From: Tritrichomonas musculus
Lineage: Eukaryota > Parabasalia > Tritrichomonadida > Tritrichomonadidae
Length of the DNA stretch: 64,000 nt
Assembly: GCA_039105265.1 (NCBI GenBank)
Contig: JAPFFF010000071.1
Span: 186,001 to 250,000 of the forward strand
Reading direction: 5' to 3'
In this document: positions 22,372 to 32,598 of the stretch, one piece after another
How the letters are laid out: every line of letters starts with the position of its first letter
Numbering within the stretch: the first letter of the stretch is position 1
Notes under the pieces: generated by a model
The model's database searches: none
The model's input: the letters and a program-made list of their open reading frames with translations, nothing else
Told to the model about the DNA's origin: nothing
Position numbers and translations under genes: made by a program

Positions 22372-25300
22372 ATGTCTTCTTTTATTGTTACCTTTAATTT
22401 AAAATCCCCATACAAAGGAGACGCTGTTCCCATTGTTTATGGCAGTTGCAATGAGCTTGGCAATGGAGAACCAACACATGGCATTGAATTTATTAATGAT
22501 CCAAACTCGATTTATAATTATCAAGCAAAAGTACGTTTTTCGAAAGAAATCAACAAAGATACAATTTGGTATTCATATTGTTTTCGACCATCATACGGTT
22601 CAATGATCCTCGAAAATGCTCCACGACGTTTTCTTCCTCAAATTCAACTACAACAAAATCGACCAGATAATCGTTCAAAATATCAAACCCAAAATATTTC
22701 GTTATACGACACAATAGATGAAATAACGCCTATCAACGAATTTATTGTACATTTCCGCATCAGGTGCTTTACTCAATTTGGGCAACATTTGTACATAGTT
22801 GGTTCATGCGAATCTCTTGGTAATTGGGACCCTCACAAAGCGATACAACTTTTTTACGAAGGAAACCAGGATTACTGGTCATGCCATGTCAAGATGCCAT
22901 TATCAAATTCTCCACAAATCATCGAGTACAAATATTTCAGAACATTTGTTCCAAAACGTAAGCCAAAAGAAAAAAGTGACAAAAGAGAACGAAGCTACTC
23001 AACAAACACAACCAGCACTCAGCGCGCCAGCATGTATAAAGACATGTACAAAGACTTTTACAGGAACAAAAATCGCACAAATTTCTTTTTCAATTCAAAT
23101 AGGAACGATAGCAACCGTAAAACCGTTACAAATCCACCACCAAAACCAATAACAGTCGAAACCGTCGAAAAAAACGACGATTTCGATTTGAATGGAATTG
23201 AATGGGAGCCAGCTAACGTACAAAACCATAGAATTGAAATTGAACCGATCACTTCACCAACCGTTCTTGAAATTGTTGACACATTCAGATGGAGTGACCC
23301 AGCACAAGAAAGCCTCACCACAGCACCTTTCATCAACGTCATAAACTCTAGAAAAAGTGAGAATTTAAACGGTCGCCAAATTGAAAGGAAAATTGTGTTG
23401 AACAATTCAAAGCCAGGCATCGTTTCAGTCAGATTCGAGGCAATCTGCCCAAACATCATGAGGCACCAGGACCTCTACATCGTCGGCAGCATCAAGGAGC
23501 TCGGCGACTGGAATTATGAGAAAGGACTCAAAATGGACGATAGATACTTTCCACTTTTTGTGGCTACAATTGAATTGAAGCGACCAAGAAAGAAAGAAAA
23601 AAAGATCCAACAACAATTTGAAGAATTATTAAAGACAAAAGAGACAGATAAAAATCAAGAAGTTGCTGAAAAAGAAGAATTTGACACTTTTCCCTTTGAG
23701 TACAAATTTGTCATTGTTTGTGAAGAATTGAGGGAGCGTGAAGTCGAAGTTGAAGATAATTCACCACTGTCACAAGAAGAACTACAAAGGCTAGAAGAAA
23801 TGAAGGCCAAGCTCTTGAAGGCCAACGAAGAACAGGGCAAGAAAATAGTCATTGAAGAAGCGAAGCTGATTGAGTCGATGCACAGGACCAAAAAAGTGAT
23901 GCGAAAGGGCATTGAAAAAGTGGGAATATGGGAATCATCACCAAACCGTTATTGTCCTGGAATCACATCACACATCATTCCAGACACGTTTCCTTCAACA
24001 CTCCTCATCGACTCGTGGTTCGTCAACCCGAATTCGGCGTTTTTGAAACGATACGGAATTTGTGTTCCACTTTTTTCGCTTCGATCGAGCGACTCGTGTG
24101 GAATTGGCCAGTATGACGACATCAGGCATCTTGTAGACTTCTGTAAGAGAGTTGGCGCAACGGTTATTCAATTCCCGCTTCCACTTTTTGATACAAATAC
24201 GGCGGTTATTGGTGAATTAATGAATTTGTCTTTTTCTGATCCAAAGCTGAATTCTTTGATTAATAACGCCGATGAAAATCCATTCAATATCGTCTCTGCG
24301 TTTGCATTGCATCCGATTTACATCAGCCTCTTCGATATCGTCCCAAACCTGCCAGAAGAAATCACAGACGATATCAACAGGACAAAGTGGGAGCTCGAGA
24401 AGAAGGCCGTCGTTGACTACAAAGCTGTCCTCACTTACAAAATGAGGATTCTTTGGAGGATCTACAAAGAAGTCATTCTTGCTGACAAAATGAAGAGCGA
24501 TCCTAAGTTGAAGAACTTCGACTTCTCGTTCTTCTATCAGAGCAAAATTGGCGCGCTTTTGCTTGACGATCTTTTTGACAAGTTTGTCGAAAAAGAGTCA
24601 TTCTGGCTCTTTCCTTACTCGCTCTTCTGCTTCTTCAGGGAGAAATTCAAGGACGCTGACTTTAGGAACTGGCCGAAGGAAGTTTCAGAAGCCTTTGAAA
24701 ACTGTGACAGTTTCTCTGAAAAAGTCCAAAATCTATCTAAATTGGCTGATGAATACTCAAGCAAAAGTGAAGGTCAATTTCAGTTTGATTTGACCTTCTT
24801 CCTTTGGATTCAGTACGTTTGCAACTCGCAGTTCAGTAAGGCTGCTAGTTATGCAAAGCAGTCTGGCATCGCATTTAAGGGAGTCCTGCCTTTGAACGTC
24901 AGCTTCTGCTCGGCAGACTGCTGGTCTTTTCCTTCTGTTTTCAGGCACTCAAAAGACCCACAGAAAAAGTGGAATTATCAAACGGTTTCTGTCCCAGATG
25001 AGCCAAACGAGGCAGCAACGCCGATGAGGCCGATAGCATGCACAGATCACTTCACATCATGTTCTGTGTTTCCTTCTTTTGACTGGTCTTTCCTACACAC
25101 AAAACCGGTACAGAAAAAGTTCGATGAAAATTCTGAAAAACCGATAACCGCCGAAGATTGGTGGCAGCAAAGAATGACACGTTGCTGCGAGCTCTATCAA
25201 GCCTTGAAGATTGATCCAGCACTCAACGTCTACAGGTCATGGGAAGTCGACTCTTCAAAGTCGGTGACAAGTTGTTTGGGTCACTTTTATCCATGTGACC

Positions 25301-26418
25301 CAATTAGCCAGATCGACCTCGATGCGCGCAATCTGAAGGACATCGAGCGCTACACCAGGCCATACATCAAGCGCAGTCATCTCGTCAACTATTTTGGGCA
25401 GGCTGCGGATTCAGTCGGCTCGCGCTTCTTTGTTTCAAAGGAGAAAGACACGCTCGCGTTCAAAGACGAGTTCAGCAGCGAGAGGAAGATCTACGAGGCA
25501 TTCAGAGAGTCGCAGGAAGGAGGCAAGGAAGTCATTGATGGCGTGAAGAACGGTTACTTATTTGAGACACTGATGAAGCTTCAAGACGACGTCCTTCTCA
25601 TCGAGGACGACGATCAGCCAGGCAAGTTCTTCCTCAGGGCGAACTTCTTCAATCAGCCAAATATCACGCTTTCTGATTCGGGCAGCGGGATCAGCCAGCT
25701 GCAGCCTTCCACCTCGTACAGCGAGCTGCCGAGAGACGACAGACTGGCCATGAAGGACCTGTACGACTACTACACGTACATCCGGCAGAACGAGCTCTGG
25801 CTGCAGTCATCACGCGACAAGCAAAAGAATGTCTTCAACAGTGCCACTTTCACTCATCCTCTTCTCTGCCTCGACGACATCGAACTCTCGACGTGCCCTT
25901 CTCTCTCTTACGAGATCAGAGACAGAATCCTCAGCGAGCTGCAAACAGCACCAATTCTTGGACTCAACGTGCAGGCACTGAATATCAAAAAGAACAATCA
26001 GGGCTACCTGTCTGTGTGCTCGCCTTCGCTGCACAACACGCCAACACTCAGAGGCTGGATCGAGGAAGAAGGAGGAAGCTCCAACGAGCCATTGCGGCAC
26101 GACGAGTCAGTCAGCCAGGCACTGCAGAGCGAGTCTCAGCTGGCACTTTTCCTTCTGCAGGACGTTGCAGACCTGATCCAGTTCTTCAGGCGCCAGGAGC
26201 CTTCAGAGGAGCAGATAACTCACCCGCTCAGCTCGCTGCTGAGGAAGAAGGAAGGCGAAAGGAGTGGCAGCAGTTGCTACTATTCGTGCGAAAACTCATG
26301 CAGAGTTCTCTACAGAGTCCCGTACAGTGTGAACGAGCTGGCGAAGAACGACGAACTGTCATCAAAGCTGCGGAAGCTGGCAGAGAAAAGCAACAGAACA
26401 CTCACAAGCAGCACTTGA
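22372..26418 (+). CDS. CBM20-GH77 (DPE2-like) protein with altered active site
   Basis: 1,348 residues. Three CBM20-like starch-binding modules lie at about residues 1-95, 120-190 and 343-465, each with a VGS/YGSCxELGxW-type motif; the linkers are charged and disordered. From about residue 560 the GH77 fold of disproportionating enzyme 2 (DPE2) begins: YGICVPLFSLRS and SCGIGQYDDI, the interrupted core, then GVLPLNVSFCSADCW. The nucleophile strand reads LKIDP (D948 kept) where DPE2 has YRIDH. The third catalytic motif reads LHNTPTLRGW, with Asn1222 in place of the Asp of THD. The acid/base loop (GEDLG in DPE2) is not recognisable. DPE2 moves glucose from maltose to glycogen-like acceptors; here the substitutions suggest a pseudoenzyme or strongly altered activity (inference). 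Coding GC rises towards the 3' end. Confidence 0.85.
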   Translation: MSSFIVTFNLKSPYKGDAVPIVYGSCNELGNGEPTHGIEFINDPNSIYNYQAKVRFSKEINKDTIWYSYCFRPSYGSMILENAPRRFLPQIQLQQNRPDNRSKYQTQNISLYDTIDEITPINEFIVHFRIRCFTQFGQHLYIVGSCESLGNWDPHKAIQLFYEGNQDYWSCHVKMPLSNSPQIIEYKYFRTFVPKRKPKEKSDKRERSYSTNTTSTQRASMYKDMYKDFYRNKNRTNFFFNSNRNDSNRKTVTNPPPKPITVETVEKNDDFDLNGIEWEPANVQNHRIEIEPITSPTVLEIVDTFRWSDPAQESLTTAPFINVINSRKSENLNGRQIERKIVLNNSKPGIVSVRFEAICPNIMRHQDLYIVGSIKELGDWNYEKGLKMDDRYFPLFVATIELKRPRKKEKKIQQQFEELLKTKETDKNQEVAEKEEFDTFPFEYKFVIVCEELREREVEVEDNSPLSQEELQRLEEMKAKLLKANEEQGKKIVIEEAKLIESMHRTKKVMRKGIEKVGIWESSPNRYCPGITSHIIPDTFPSTLLIDSWFVNPNSAFLKRYGICVPLFSLRSSDSCGIGQYDDIRHLVDFCKRVGATVIQFPLPLFDTNTAVIGELMNLSFSDPKLNSLINNADENPFNIVSAFALHPIYISLFDIVPNLPEEITDDINRTKWELEKKAVVDYKAVLTYKMRILWRIYKEVILADKMKSDPKLKNFDFSFFYQSKIGALLLDDLFDKFVEKESFWLFPYSLFCFFREKFKDADFRNWPKEVSEAFENCDSFSEKVQNLSKLADEYSSKSEGQFQFDLTFFLWIQYVCNSQFSKAASYAKQSGIAFKGVLPLNVSFCSADCWSFPSVFRHSKDPQKKWNYQTVSVPDEPNEAATPMRPIACTDHFTSCSVFPSFDWSFLHTKPVQKKFDENSEKPITAEDWWQQRMTRCCELYQALKIDPALNVYRSWEVDSSKSVTSCLGHFYPCDPISQIDLDARNLKDIERYTRPYIKRSHLVNYFGQAADSVGSRFFVSKEKDTLAFKDEFSSERKIYEAFRESQEGGKEVIDGVKNGYLFETLMKLQDDVLLIEDDDQPGKFFLRANFFNQPNITLSDSGSGISQLQPSTSYSELPRDDRLAMKDLYDYYTYIRQNELWLQSSRDKQKNVFNSATFTHPLLCLDDIELSTCPSLSYEIRDRILSELQTAPILGLNVQALNIKKNNQGYLSVCSPSLHNTPTLRGWIEEEGGSSNEPLRHDESVSQALQSESQLALFLLQDVADLIQFFRRQEPSEEQITHPLSSLLRKKEGERSGSSCYYSCENSCRVLYRVPYSVNELAKNDELSSKLRKLAEKSNRTLTSST

Positions 26419-26632
26419 ATGCTTTTTTTTTACATGTTTAATTCTATTTTATTTAGTAAAAAAACTAGATTTTTGTCTTCTTTGCTTTTATATTTATTAT
26501 CATAAACTTCCTCTAAAGAAAATATTAATCTAGATTTAATCTTCTTGTTTTCCATTTTTTGATCTAGATTTTGTTTTTTTTGAAATAAAACCAAATTACG
26601 TTATTTATTCTTTTAAGACGATTAAAATCCTT

Positions 26633-26643
26633 TCAATTTTATA
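26633..26643 (+). promoter_or_regulatory. Inr-like CCTTTCAATTTTATA upstream of the LRR gene
   Basis: TCAATTTTATA, directly preceded by CCTT, lies with its A 17 nt before the ATG at 26,652. Both the TCA initiator and a CCTTT-type core element at the start site are described in trichomonads. Confidence 0.35.
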
Positions 26644-26651
26644 TATTTGAT

Positions 26652-29648
26652 ATGGAAATTAAACTTAAAGATGGCTACCTTCTCAAATTAAATAAAAACA
26701 ACTATACTGCAAGTATCCTAAAATTTCTTAATTCATCTAGAACTCTTCGAATACCTCGATCAATAAAAGTTGAATCTCAAAATTATTTAATTCTAAAAAT
26801 TGAAGAATTTGCATTTAAATCACGATGGATCCCAAAAATAATTTCATTTCCAGATGATTCGGAACTCCAAATTATTTCCAAAAACGCTTTTCAAAGGTCA
26901 GGGCTCCAAGAATTATATCTTACATCAAAAATTAAACTCGAAGAAGGTTGGTGCAATTCATTAAGCATTTTAAATCATTTACAAATACCTCCTGATAACA
27001 AATACATGAGTTATATCGATATTTGCTATTTAATTTTACACGATTTTCAAATTCAATCAAACAACGATCAAACAAAACAAAATAATATTTTGATTTTTGC
27101 TAGAAGAGACATCGAAGAAGCTGTTATTCCATCAAATATACAAAAAATTGGCGATTCAGCGTTTGAACATTGCTCAAATCTCAAATCTATTTCTTTTCAA
27201 AAAGTTGATTTGTCATCACAAAATTTTTTGCTCGAAGAGATCGGAAACAATGCTTTCGCATACTGCAAGAATCTTGAATTGGTTGACGTGATTCCATCAA
27301 GTGTAAAAAGAATCGGGAGGATGGCGTTTGCGTATTGCAGCAAATTGAAATCAGTTCAAATTGACGAAAAATCGAAATTGGAAAAGATTTCAAACGACTC
27401 ATTCTTTGAATCAGGAATCAACGAAATAACTCTTACCGAAGGAATTGCTAATCTTGAAGAAGGATGGTGTCGCAACATCAAGTATTTAACCAAAATCATT
27501 CTCTCTCCAACAAACAAGGCTTTCAAATACATCCAGAATCAATTTCTCGTTGAAGCATCTAAAATGAATGACAATTGCGATTCCAATTTATGTCAGCGTG
27601 ATGCATTTGATTTGCTTTTTGCTCGTCGAGATATTGAAGCAGCTTTAATTCCTTCAAATGTGAGAAAAATCTCTAAATTTGCTTTCTCCTTCTGCGGCAA
27701 GTTGAAGTCAATCACATTTCCGATGTCAATTTTACTCGACGAGATATGCGAAGAAGCATTTTCACAGTGTTCTTCACTCGAGAACATCTCAGAGTTTCCA
27801 TCAAGCGTCAAGCGAATAAGGAGATCAGCTTTTGAAGGATGCAAAAAGCTCAGAAGTATTTCATTTCCTTTTGATTCAGAACTAAAAATCATCGAAAAAA
27901 ATGCATTCAAAGATACAGCAATTCACAGTCTCGAACTTCCAGCGAGCATTGAATGGCTTGAAGAAGGCTGGTGTTCTCAAATGGCGAATCTGACACAATT
28001 TACTATTCCATCAGATCACAAGAGGTACACTTACATCGAAAACAAACTTTTAATCGACCCAATAGAAAATGTCTTGCTTTTTGCACGTCGTGATATCGAA
28101 TCAGCTTCAATTCCTCCAAATGTGAAGCGGATTGGAAATTCTGCATTTTCTAATTGCAGCACATTGAAATCATTAAAATTTGAATCACCAAATCTTGAGG
28201 AAATTGGTGAATTGGCTTTCTCAACGTGCAGCTGCCTCAGTTCTCTTCCATCGTTTCCTCAAAGCATCAGAAGAATTGAAAGCTCTGCTTTTAGAAATTG
28301 CAACAAATTACAGTCGATCTCATTTGAGGCAAATTCAAGCCTCGTTGAAATATGTGACAATGCATTTTGTCGTTGCTGGAGTTTAGAAACAGTTTCAAGA
28401 ATTCCAAAAAGTGTCAGAAGGATCGGAAGTGGAGCCTTCAGTTATTCGCAAAATTTAAAACTTGTCAGTTTTCAATCATCACAAAATTCACAGTCAGCAC
28501 TCATTGAAATTGATGATAATGCTTTTTATTACTGTAGAAAAATGGAGAAAATTACCGGAATCCCTTCAACTATCAAAAGGATTGGAAATTCAGCGTTTGA
28601 AAATTGCGTGAGCATGAAAGAAGTCAGCTTTGATATATGCGAAACCAATGATGCAGATTGCATTGATTCTTCAGAAATTTTCATCGAAGAGATTGGAAAC
28701 AATGCTTTCGCATACTGCAAGAAACTTGAATTCTTCAATGTGGTTCCATCGAATGTCAAAAGAATCGGGAAGATGGCGTTTTCGTATTGCAGCAAATTGA
28801 AATCTGTTCGTGTTGACGAAAAATCGAAATTAGAAATGATTTCTAACGACTCATTCTTTGAATCAGGAATCAGCCAACTCACTCTTACTGAAGGAATTAA
28901 TAATCTTGAAGAAGGATGGTGTCGCAGCACCGAACAATTGACTGAAATAATTCTTTCTCCAACAAATAAAAATTTAGGATACATACAAAATCAATTTCTG
29001 ATCAAAAACATCGAATACAATGACGAGAATCACAATGAATTTGCTCTCCTCTTTGCACGACGTGATATAGAAGAAGCCGTTGTACCATTAAATATTAAAA
29101 AAATAGACCAATGCGCTTTTTCTAAATGTACCAAAATGAAATCCTTGATTTTTCCTCATTCATCAACAATCATTGAGTCAATTGGCGACAGCGCATTTTC
29201 ACTCTGTTCGAGTCTTGAGTCTCTAACAATCACATCAAGCAGAATCAAAAAAATTGGAAAGTTTGCTTTCTTTCAGTGCAAAAAATTGAAGTCACTCAGC
29301 TTTGACTCATTTGGCTTTCCAGATGTTCTCGAAGAGATCGATGAAGATGCATTCGATTTTTGTGAGAACTTGGAGATTGTATCGTCATTTCCAGCATCAG
29401 TGAAAAAGGTTGGCAAAGAGTGCTTTAGGCCATCTAAAAAGATCATTTCTGTTGAATTTCTTGGAGATGACATTTCCGTTGGCAGTTCATGCTTTTGTGG
29501 ATGCAAGAATCTTTCAATTGCATCATTTCCAAATGTGAGAAAGGTTACAATTGGTTATCATTGTTTTTATGAAGTTTCGCCTGTATTTTCTCTTTTTGTA
29601 AATGTTGGTTGTGAACTTGAATTCATTTTGATAAAAAATGCAGATTGA
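26652..29648 (+). CDS. BspA/TpLRR-type leucine-rich repeat protein, intact
   Basis: 998 residues, made almost entirely of LRR_5 repeats of about 23 residues (I-G-x-x-A-F-x-x-C-x-x-L-x-x-I-x-I/F-P). No signal peptide or membrane segment is visible, so it is either cytosolic or exported by another route. Above the single repeats lies a larger module of roughly 110-200 residues with two landmarks, LEEGWC and LLFARRDIEEA-IP. The second landmark occurs four times (near 27,100, 27,620, 28,080 and 29,050). The DNA of 27,230-27,430 and 28,685-28,880 is about 85-90 percent identical, a fairly recent internal duplication. Family members are proposed adhesion or scaffold proteins; the function here is unknown. 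It is the only intact LRR_5 gene in the window. Confidence 0.9.
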   Translation: MEIKLKDGYLLKLNKNNYTASILKFLNSSRTLRIPRSIKVESQNYLILKIEEFAFKSRWIPKIISFPDDSELQIISKNAFQRSGLQELYLTSKIKLEEGWCNSLSILNHLQIPPDNKYMSYIDICYLILHDFQIQSNNDQTKQNNILIFARRDIEEAVIPSNIQKIGDSAFEHCSNLKSISFQKVDLSSQNFLLEEIGNNAFAYCKNLELVDVIPSSVKRIGRMAFAYCSKLKSVQIDEKSKLEKISNDSFFESGINEITLTEGIANLEEGWCRNIKYLTKIILSPTNKAFKYIQNQFLVEASKMNDNCDSNLCQRDAFDLLFARRDIEAALIPSNVRKISKFAFSFCGKLKSITFPMSILLDEICEEAFSQCSSLENISEFPSSVKRIRRSAFEGCKKLRSISFPFDSELKIIEKNAFKDTAIHSLELPASIEWLEEGWCSQMANLTQFTIPSDHKRYTYIENKLLIDPIENVLLFARRDIESASIPPNVKRIGNSAFSNCSTLKSLKFESPNLEEIGELAFSTCSCLSSLPSFPQSIRRIESSAFRNCNKLQSISFEANSSLVEICDNAFCRCWSLETVSRIPKSVRRIGSGAFSYSQNLKLVSFQSSQNSQSALIEIDDNAFYYCRKMEKITGIPSTIKRIGNSAFENCVSMKEVSFDICETNDADCIDSSEIFIEEIGNNAFAYCKKLEFFNVVPSNVKRIGKMAFSYCSKLKSVRVDEKSKLEMISNDSFFESGISQLTLTEGINNLEEGWCRSTEQLTEIILSPTNKNLGYIQNQFLIKNIEYNDENHNEFALLFARRDIEEAVVPLNIKKIDQCAFSKCTKMKSLIFPHSSTIIESIGDSAFSLCSSLESLTITSSRIKKIGKFAFFQCKKLKSLSFDSFGFPDVLEEIDEDAFDFCENLEIVSSFPASVKKVGKECFRPSKKIISVEFLGDDISVGSSCFCGCKNLSIASFPNVRKVTIGYHCFYEVSPVFSLFVNVGCELEFILIKNAD

Positions 29649-29817
29649 TTATGCAAGTATAAATTGTTTAATGTTTACTAGAACGTTCGTCAATTTATTA
29701 TTAAAAGTTTTTTTTTATAATATCTTCATTATCTTTATCTGCCATTTTAAAAATAACTTTTTATTATATATACTAAAATATGGAAAAAATGGAAAAATCG
29801 AAGATTGAAAAAAAAAT

Positions 29818-29826
29818 TCATAAATA
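29818..29826 (+). promoter_or_regulatory. Inr-like TCATAAATA
   Basis: A close match to the trichomonad initiator, with its A 12 nt before the ATG at 29,832. It supports that ATG rather than an upstream start. Confidence 0.4.
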
Positions 29827-29831
29827 TCATT

Positions 29832-30155
29832 ATGCTTACACAATCTGGTTCTTCAATAAATGAGAATCTTGAATCAACTGATGATGGATTTGATGTTGAA
29901 GCCTTAATTAATGGAAGAAGCAAATTATTCATTGATGGCAAGTTTTATCATGCTTATTTAGATCAGGAATTGATAAACATTCTTGAAATAGAGGAAACAA
30001 GCCTCGAAAAGCCAGTGACTGAATTGTTTATAAAAAAATTGAAAGATACACAAGAAGGCAAACTTTCTGAAGATGTAACAAGTATTTCATTTGTATACTA
30101 CAAAAATTCTAAAAATGAAATTTGCATTTGTTGTCAACCAAATGCACCTCTTTGA
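29832..30155 (+). CDS. Small conserved-looking hypothetical protein
   Basis: 107 residues from the ATG at 29,832; upstream codons in frame contain no ATG, and an initiator lies 12 nt before it. The product is acidic and soluble, with no signal peptide or membrane span, and ends in a short Cys cluster (EICICCQPNAPL). Codon use and residue composition are protein-like. I do not recognise a family. The stop is followed by TAATAAAA, which fits a trichomonad polyadenylation signal. It lies 180 bp downstream of the LRR gene on the same strand. Confidence 0.6.
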   Translation: MLTQSGSSINENLESTDDGFDVEALINGRSKLFIDGKFYHAYLDQELINILEIEETSLEKPVTELFIKKLKDTQEGKLSEDVTSISFVYYKNSKNEICICCQPNAPL

Positions 30156-30729
30156 TAATAAAACATAATTAATTTATAATGCTGAAATAAAGATATATTT
30201 TCCAAAGACATCTTAATAGTTTATTTTTATTAATTGACTTTAATATTACATCAAAAAAATTTAAAAGTGCCATTTTTTTTTATTAAATATGATCATATCA
30301 ATTGTTTGGACAACATTGTTGAACTTATCTTCATATTCAAAAATAACAATAATATATATTGTTGATATCAATTATCGCACAGTTCACTTATAGAATATAT
30401 TACAGTTTAATATAGGAATGCTTCATTTACCACACAAAATATAGGTAAGATGGTGGACTTATTCACTGTGTACTTTGTTTCTCCATTATTTTGAATGATC
30501 TTGACATTTGAAAAAAAAAAAAAAAGATCTTAATGCTCATGTTAAAGAGCCAGAAGGAAACGAGATATATTTCTCAAACAAAGAAAACAAAAAAAAAAAA
30601 AAAAAAAAAAAAAAAAGATGGAATGCTTGATAGGGTAAAACCCTATAATGGACTAAAACGTAAAATTTTTATTTATGTAAATTTGAGCATTGAATTTTCT
30701 CATATTCTTAATCATGTTTGTTTTGTTTA
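30156..30729. other. Convergent spacer with poly-A tracts
   Basis: AT-rich. It holds runs of A at about 30,511-30,524 and 30,588-30,616, the second nearly 30 bases long. No gene is seen. Confidence 0.5.
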
Positions 30730-32037
30730 TTAATAAATTGTACATTTCTTTTCATCATTGCAAATAAGATCTTGTATTCGATTTTTTTCTCTTTCAAATA
30801 TTAAATTAACTGCTCCGGGAATTAAGTAGTCGAATACTTCTTGAACATTGTAATTATTTTTTACTGAAACTTCGATGTATTTCGCATTATATTTTTTTGC
30901 TATTTCATTGATATCTGCATCACTAACTTTATGCTCAAGATCACTTTTATTTCCTATAAGAGCTATTGATATTTGTTCAGAATGATCACGAATATATTTT
31001 AAATAATATTCTACTTCATTGAATGAATCTTGGTTATTTATATCAAAAAATGCTGCAGCAGCACTCGAATCACTAAGATATATAGGAAATAGATATTTAT
31101 ATTTTTCTTTTCCAGCATGATCCTATATTTTAATATCTATTTTTTTGCCTTCAAAATCAGCTTCTTTTGAAACATATGAAGCGCCAATCGTATTTAGCAT
31201 GTCCTCCAAAAATATATCATTAAGAAATCTATTGACAAAGCATGTTTTACCTGAATCTGTGTAACCTGCAAAAATTAATTTCAATTCTTTTTGTAAGTCT
31301 TTGGTTATTTCAATATTTTGTAATTCATTCTTTATTGTGATTCTTTTCAAAGAGTTGCATTCTTTAAATGCCTCACAGCTAATTTTATTTACTGACGAAG
31401 GCAACGTTATATTAACAAGTGATATACATTTTAAAAATGCATAAAATCCAATCGATGTCACTGAATCAGGAATATTTATTGTTTTCAATGATTCGCGTTC
31501 TGCAAATATTCCTTCTTCAATTGTTGTTACTGATGGCGGAATAGTGATTTGTTTTAATGTGACACATTTATTAAATGCATATTGTTCAATATGTGTTACA
31601 GATGAAGGAATTTCAATTTTTTGCAATGATGAACAATTATCGAATTCATTTTCATATATTGTTGTCACACAAGGTGGAATGATGAATTCTTTTGGTAAAG
31701 TGAAGTTTTTAAAACTCAGTTTTCCTATTTTTTTAACACATGATGAAATTTTGATTGTATTTAATTTGACACATCCATCGATAAAGTTATCTCCAATTGA
31801 TATAACTGATGATGGAATTATCATTTTTGTCAATGAAATGCATTCATTAAAAGCATTATCGCCAATAAATTTCACAGCTGACGGAATATCTATATTAATT
31901 AAATTTTTACACCCATTAAAAGCAAATTCTTCTATGCTTTCCAATGATGATGGAAGTTGAATGCTTTTCAAAAGAATGCATCCTTCAAAACAATGTTTTT
32001 GAAGTGATGTCACTGATGATGAAATTCTGCATATCAC
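30730..32037 (-). pseudogene. LRR_5-Rab GTPase fusion with one nonsense codon and no clear start
   Basis: The first 230 or so residues (32,037 down to about 31,330) are about ten LRR_5 repeats. After a short hinge the same frame enters a Ras/Rab GTPase: P-loop GYTDSGKT, switch-I TIGASYV, then DIKI-stop-DHAGKEKY where Rab proteins have a Trp before D-x-A-G. Past that TAG (31,123-31,125) the frame remains open and encodes LIGNKSDLE, VSVKNNYNV and a C-terminal KKCTIY, a possible prenylation box. The first readable codon is GTG preceded by an in-frame stop, so the 5' end is also lost. The TGG-to-TAG change looks recent because the rest of the GTPase is well preserved. Repeat-to-GTPase fusions recall ROCO proteins, but the GTPase here is Rab-like. 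Confidence 0.8.
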
Positions 32038-32436
32038 TCAAAAATCTGCATCCAGAATTCCGTCAGCTGGCTATGTTAACTTTTTAAGACGCTCTTTTGA
32101 AATTTTATAAAAACATTTCTAACATTTGACAAAAAATAATACACTTTTATTAAATTTTTATAAAATTGATCTTTCATATAAAATATCCAAAACCACTAGA
32201 TATACATACTTAAATTAAATCTTTTTTTTAGTTTCTGATTTGACTGAATTTCATTCATATCTAAAAACTCAATCATATTTCGTTATTTCTAAAATTATTC
32301 TTATTCACCAATATAAAATATCGTATTTCATCGATTGTAATAAATTGTTTAATATATGTAGAGAAAAAGTGCAAAATTCGCTTTAATTTACACTAAAAGT
32401 TTTGAACTCTTTGATGATTTGCCTATATTTGTGAAA
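32038..32436. other. AT-rich spacer
   Basis: Lies between the LRR-Rab pseudogene and an orphan ankyrin-type head on the same strand. It may contain decayed linker sequence of the same gene, but none is clear. Confidence 0.3.
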
Positions 32437-32598
32437 TTAAATATAAAAATGACTTGGTTTTATGTCTGTAATTCTTAAATCATTTATTGTTGATATTAGA
32501 TTTTGAAACTTTTCTTTGATATCTATGAAACTCTCCAGGAAATCTAAAAGATTGCTTTGAACTTTGATAATATCATCAAAATAATTCTGCGCGCTCAT
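32437..32598 (-). pseudogene. Orphan 53-codon ankyrin-protein head
   Basis: ATG at 32,598 and TAA at 32,437-32,439 bound 53 codons that read MSAQNYFDDIIKVQSNLLDF and continue with KEKFQNLISTINDLRI. This is the typical start of trichomonad ankyrin or LRR multidomain proteins (Y-x-x-x-I-x-x-I/V-Q-x-x-L-L-D-F-L-E then ENFQNLI). The rest of such a protein is missing. It is either a truncated gene or the detached N-terminus of the LRR-Rab locus 400 bp downstream. Confidence 0.45.

Noticed and set aside
23058-26441. Antisense and shifted frames over the GH77-like gene
   Set aside because: Shadows of a conserved 1,348-codon gene.
30533-30733. 66-codon frame through a poly-A run
   Set aside because: The Lys run is a homopolymer artefact; the rest is unremarkable.
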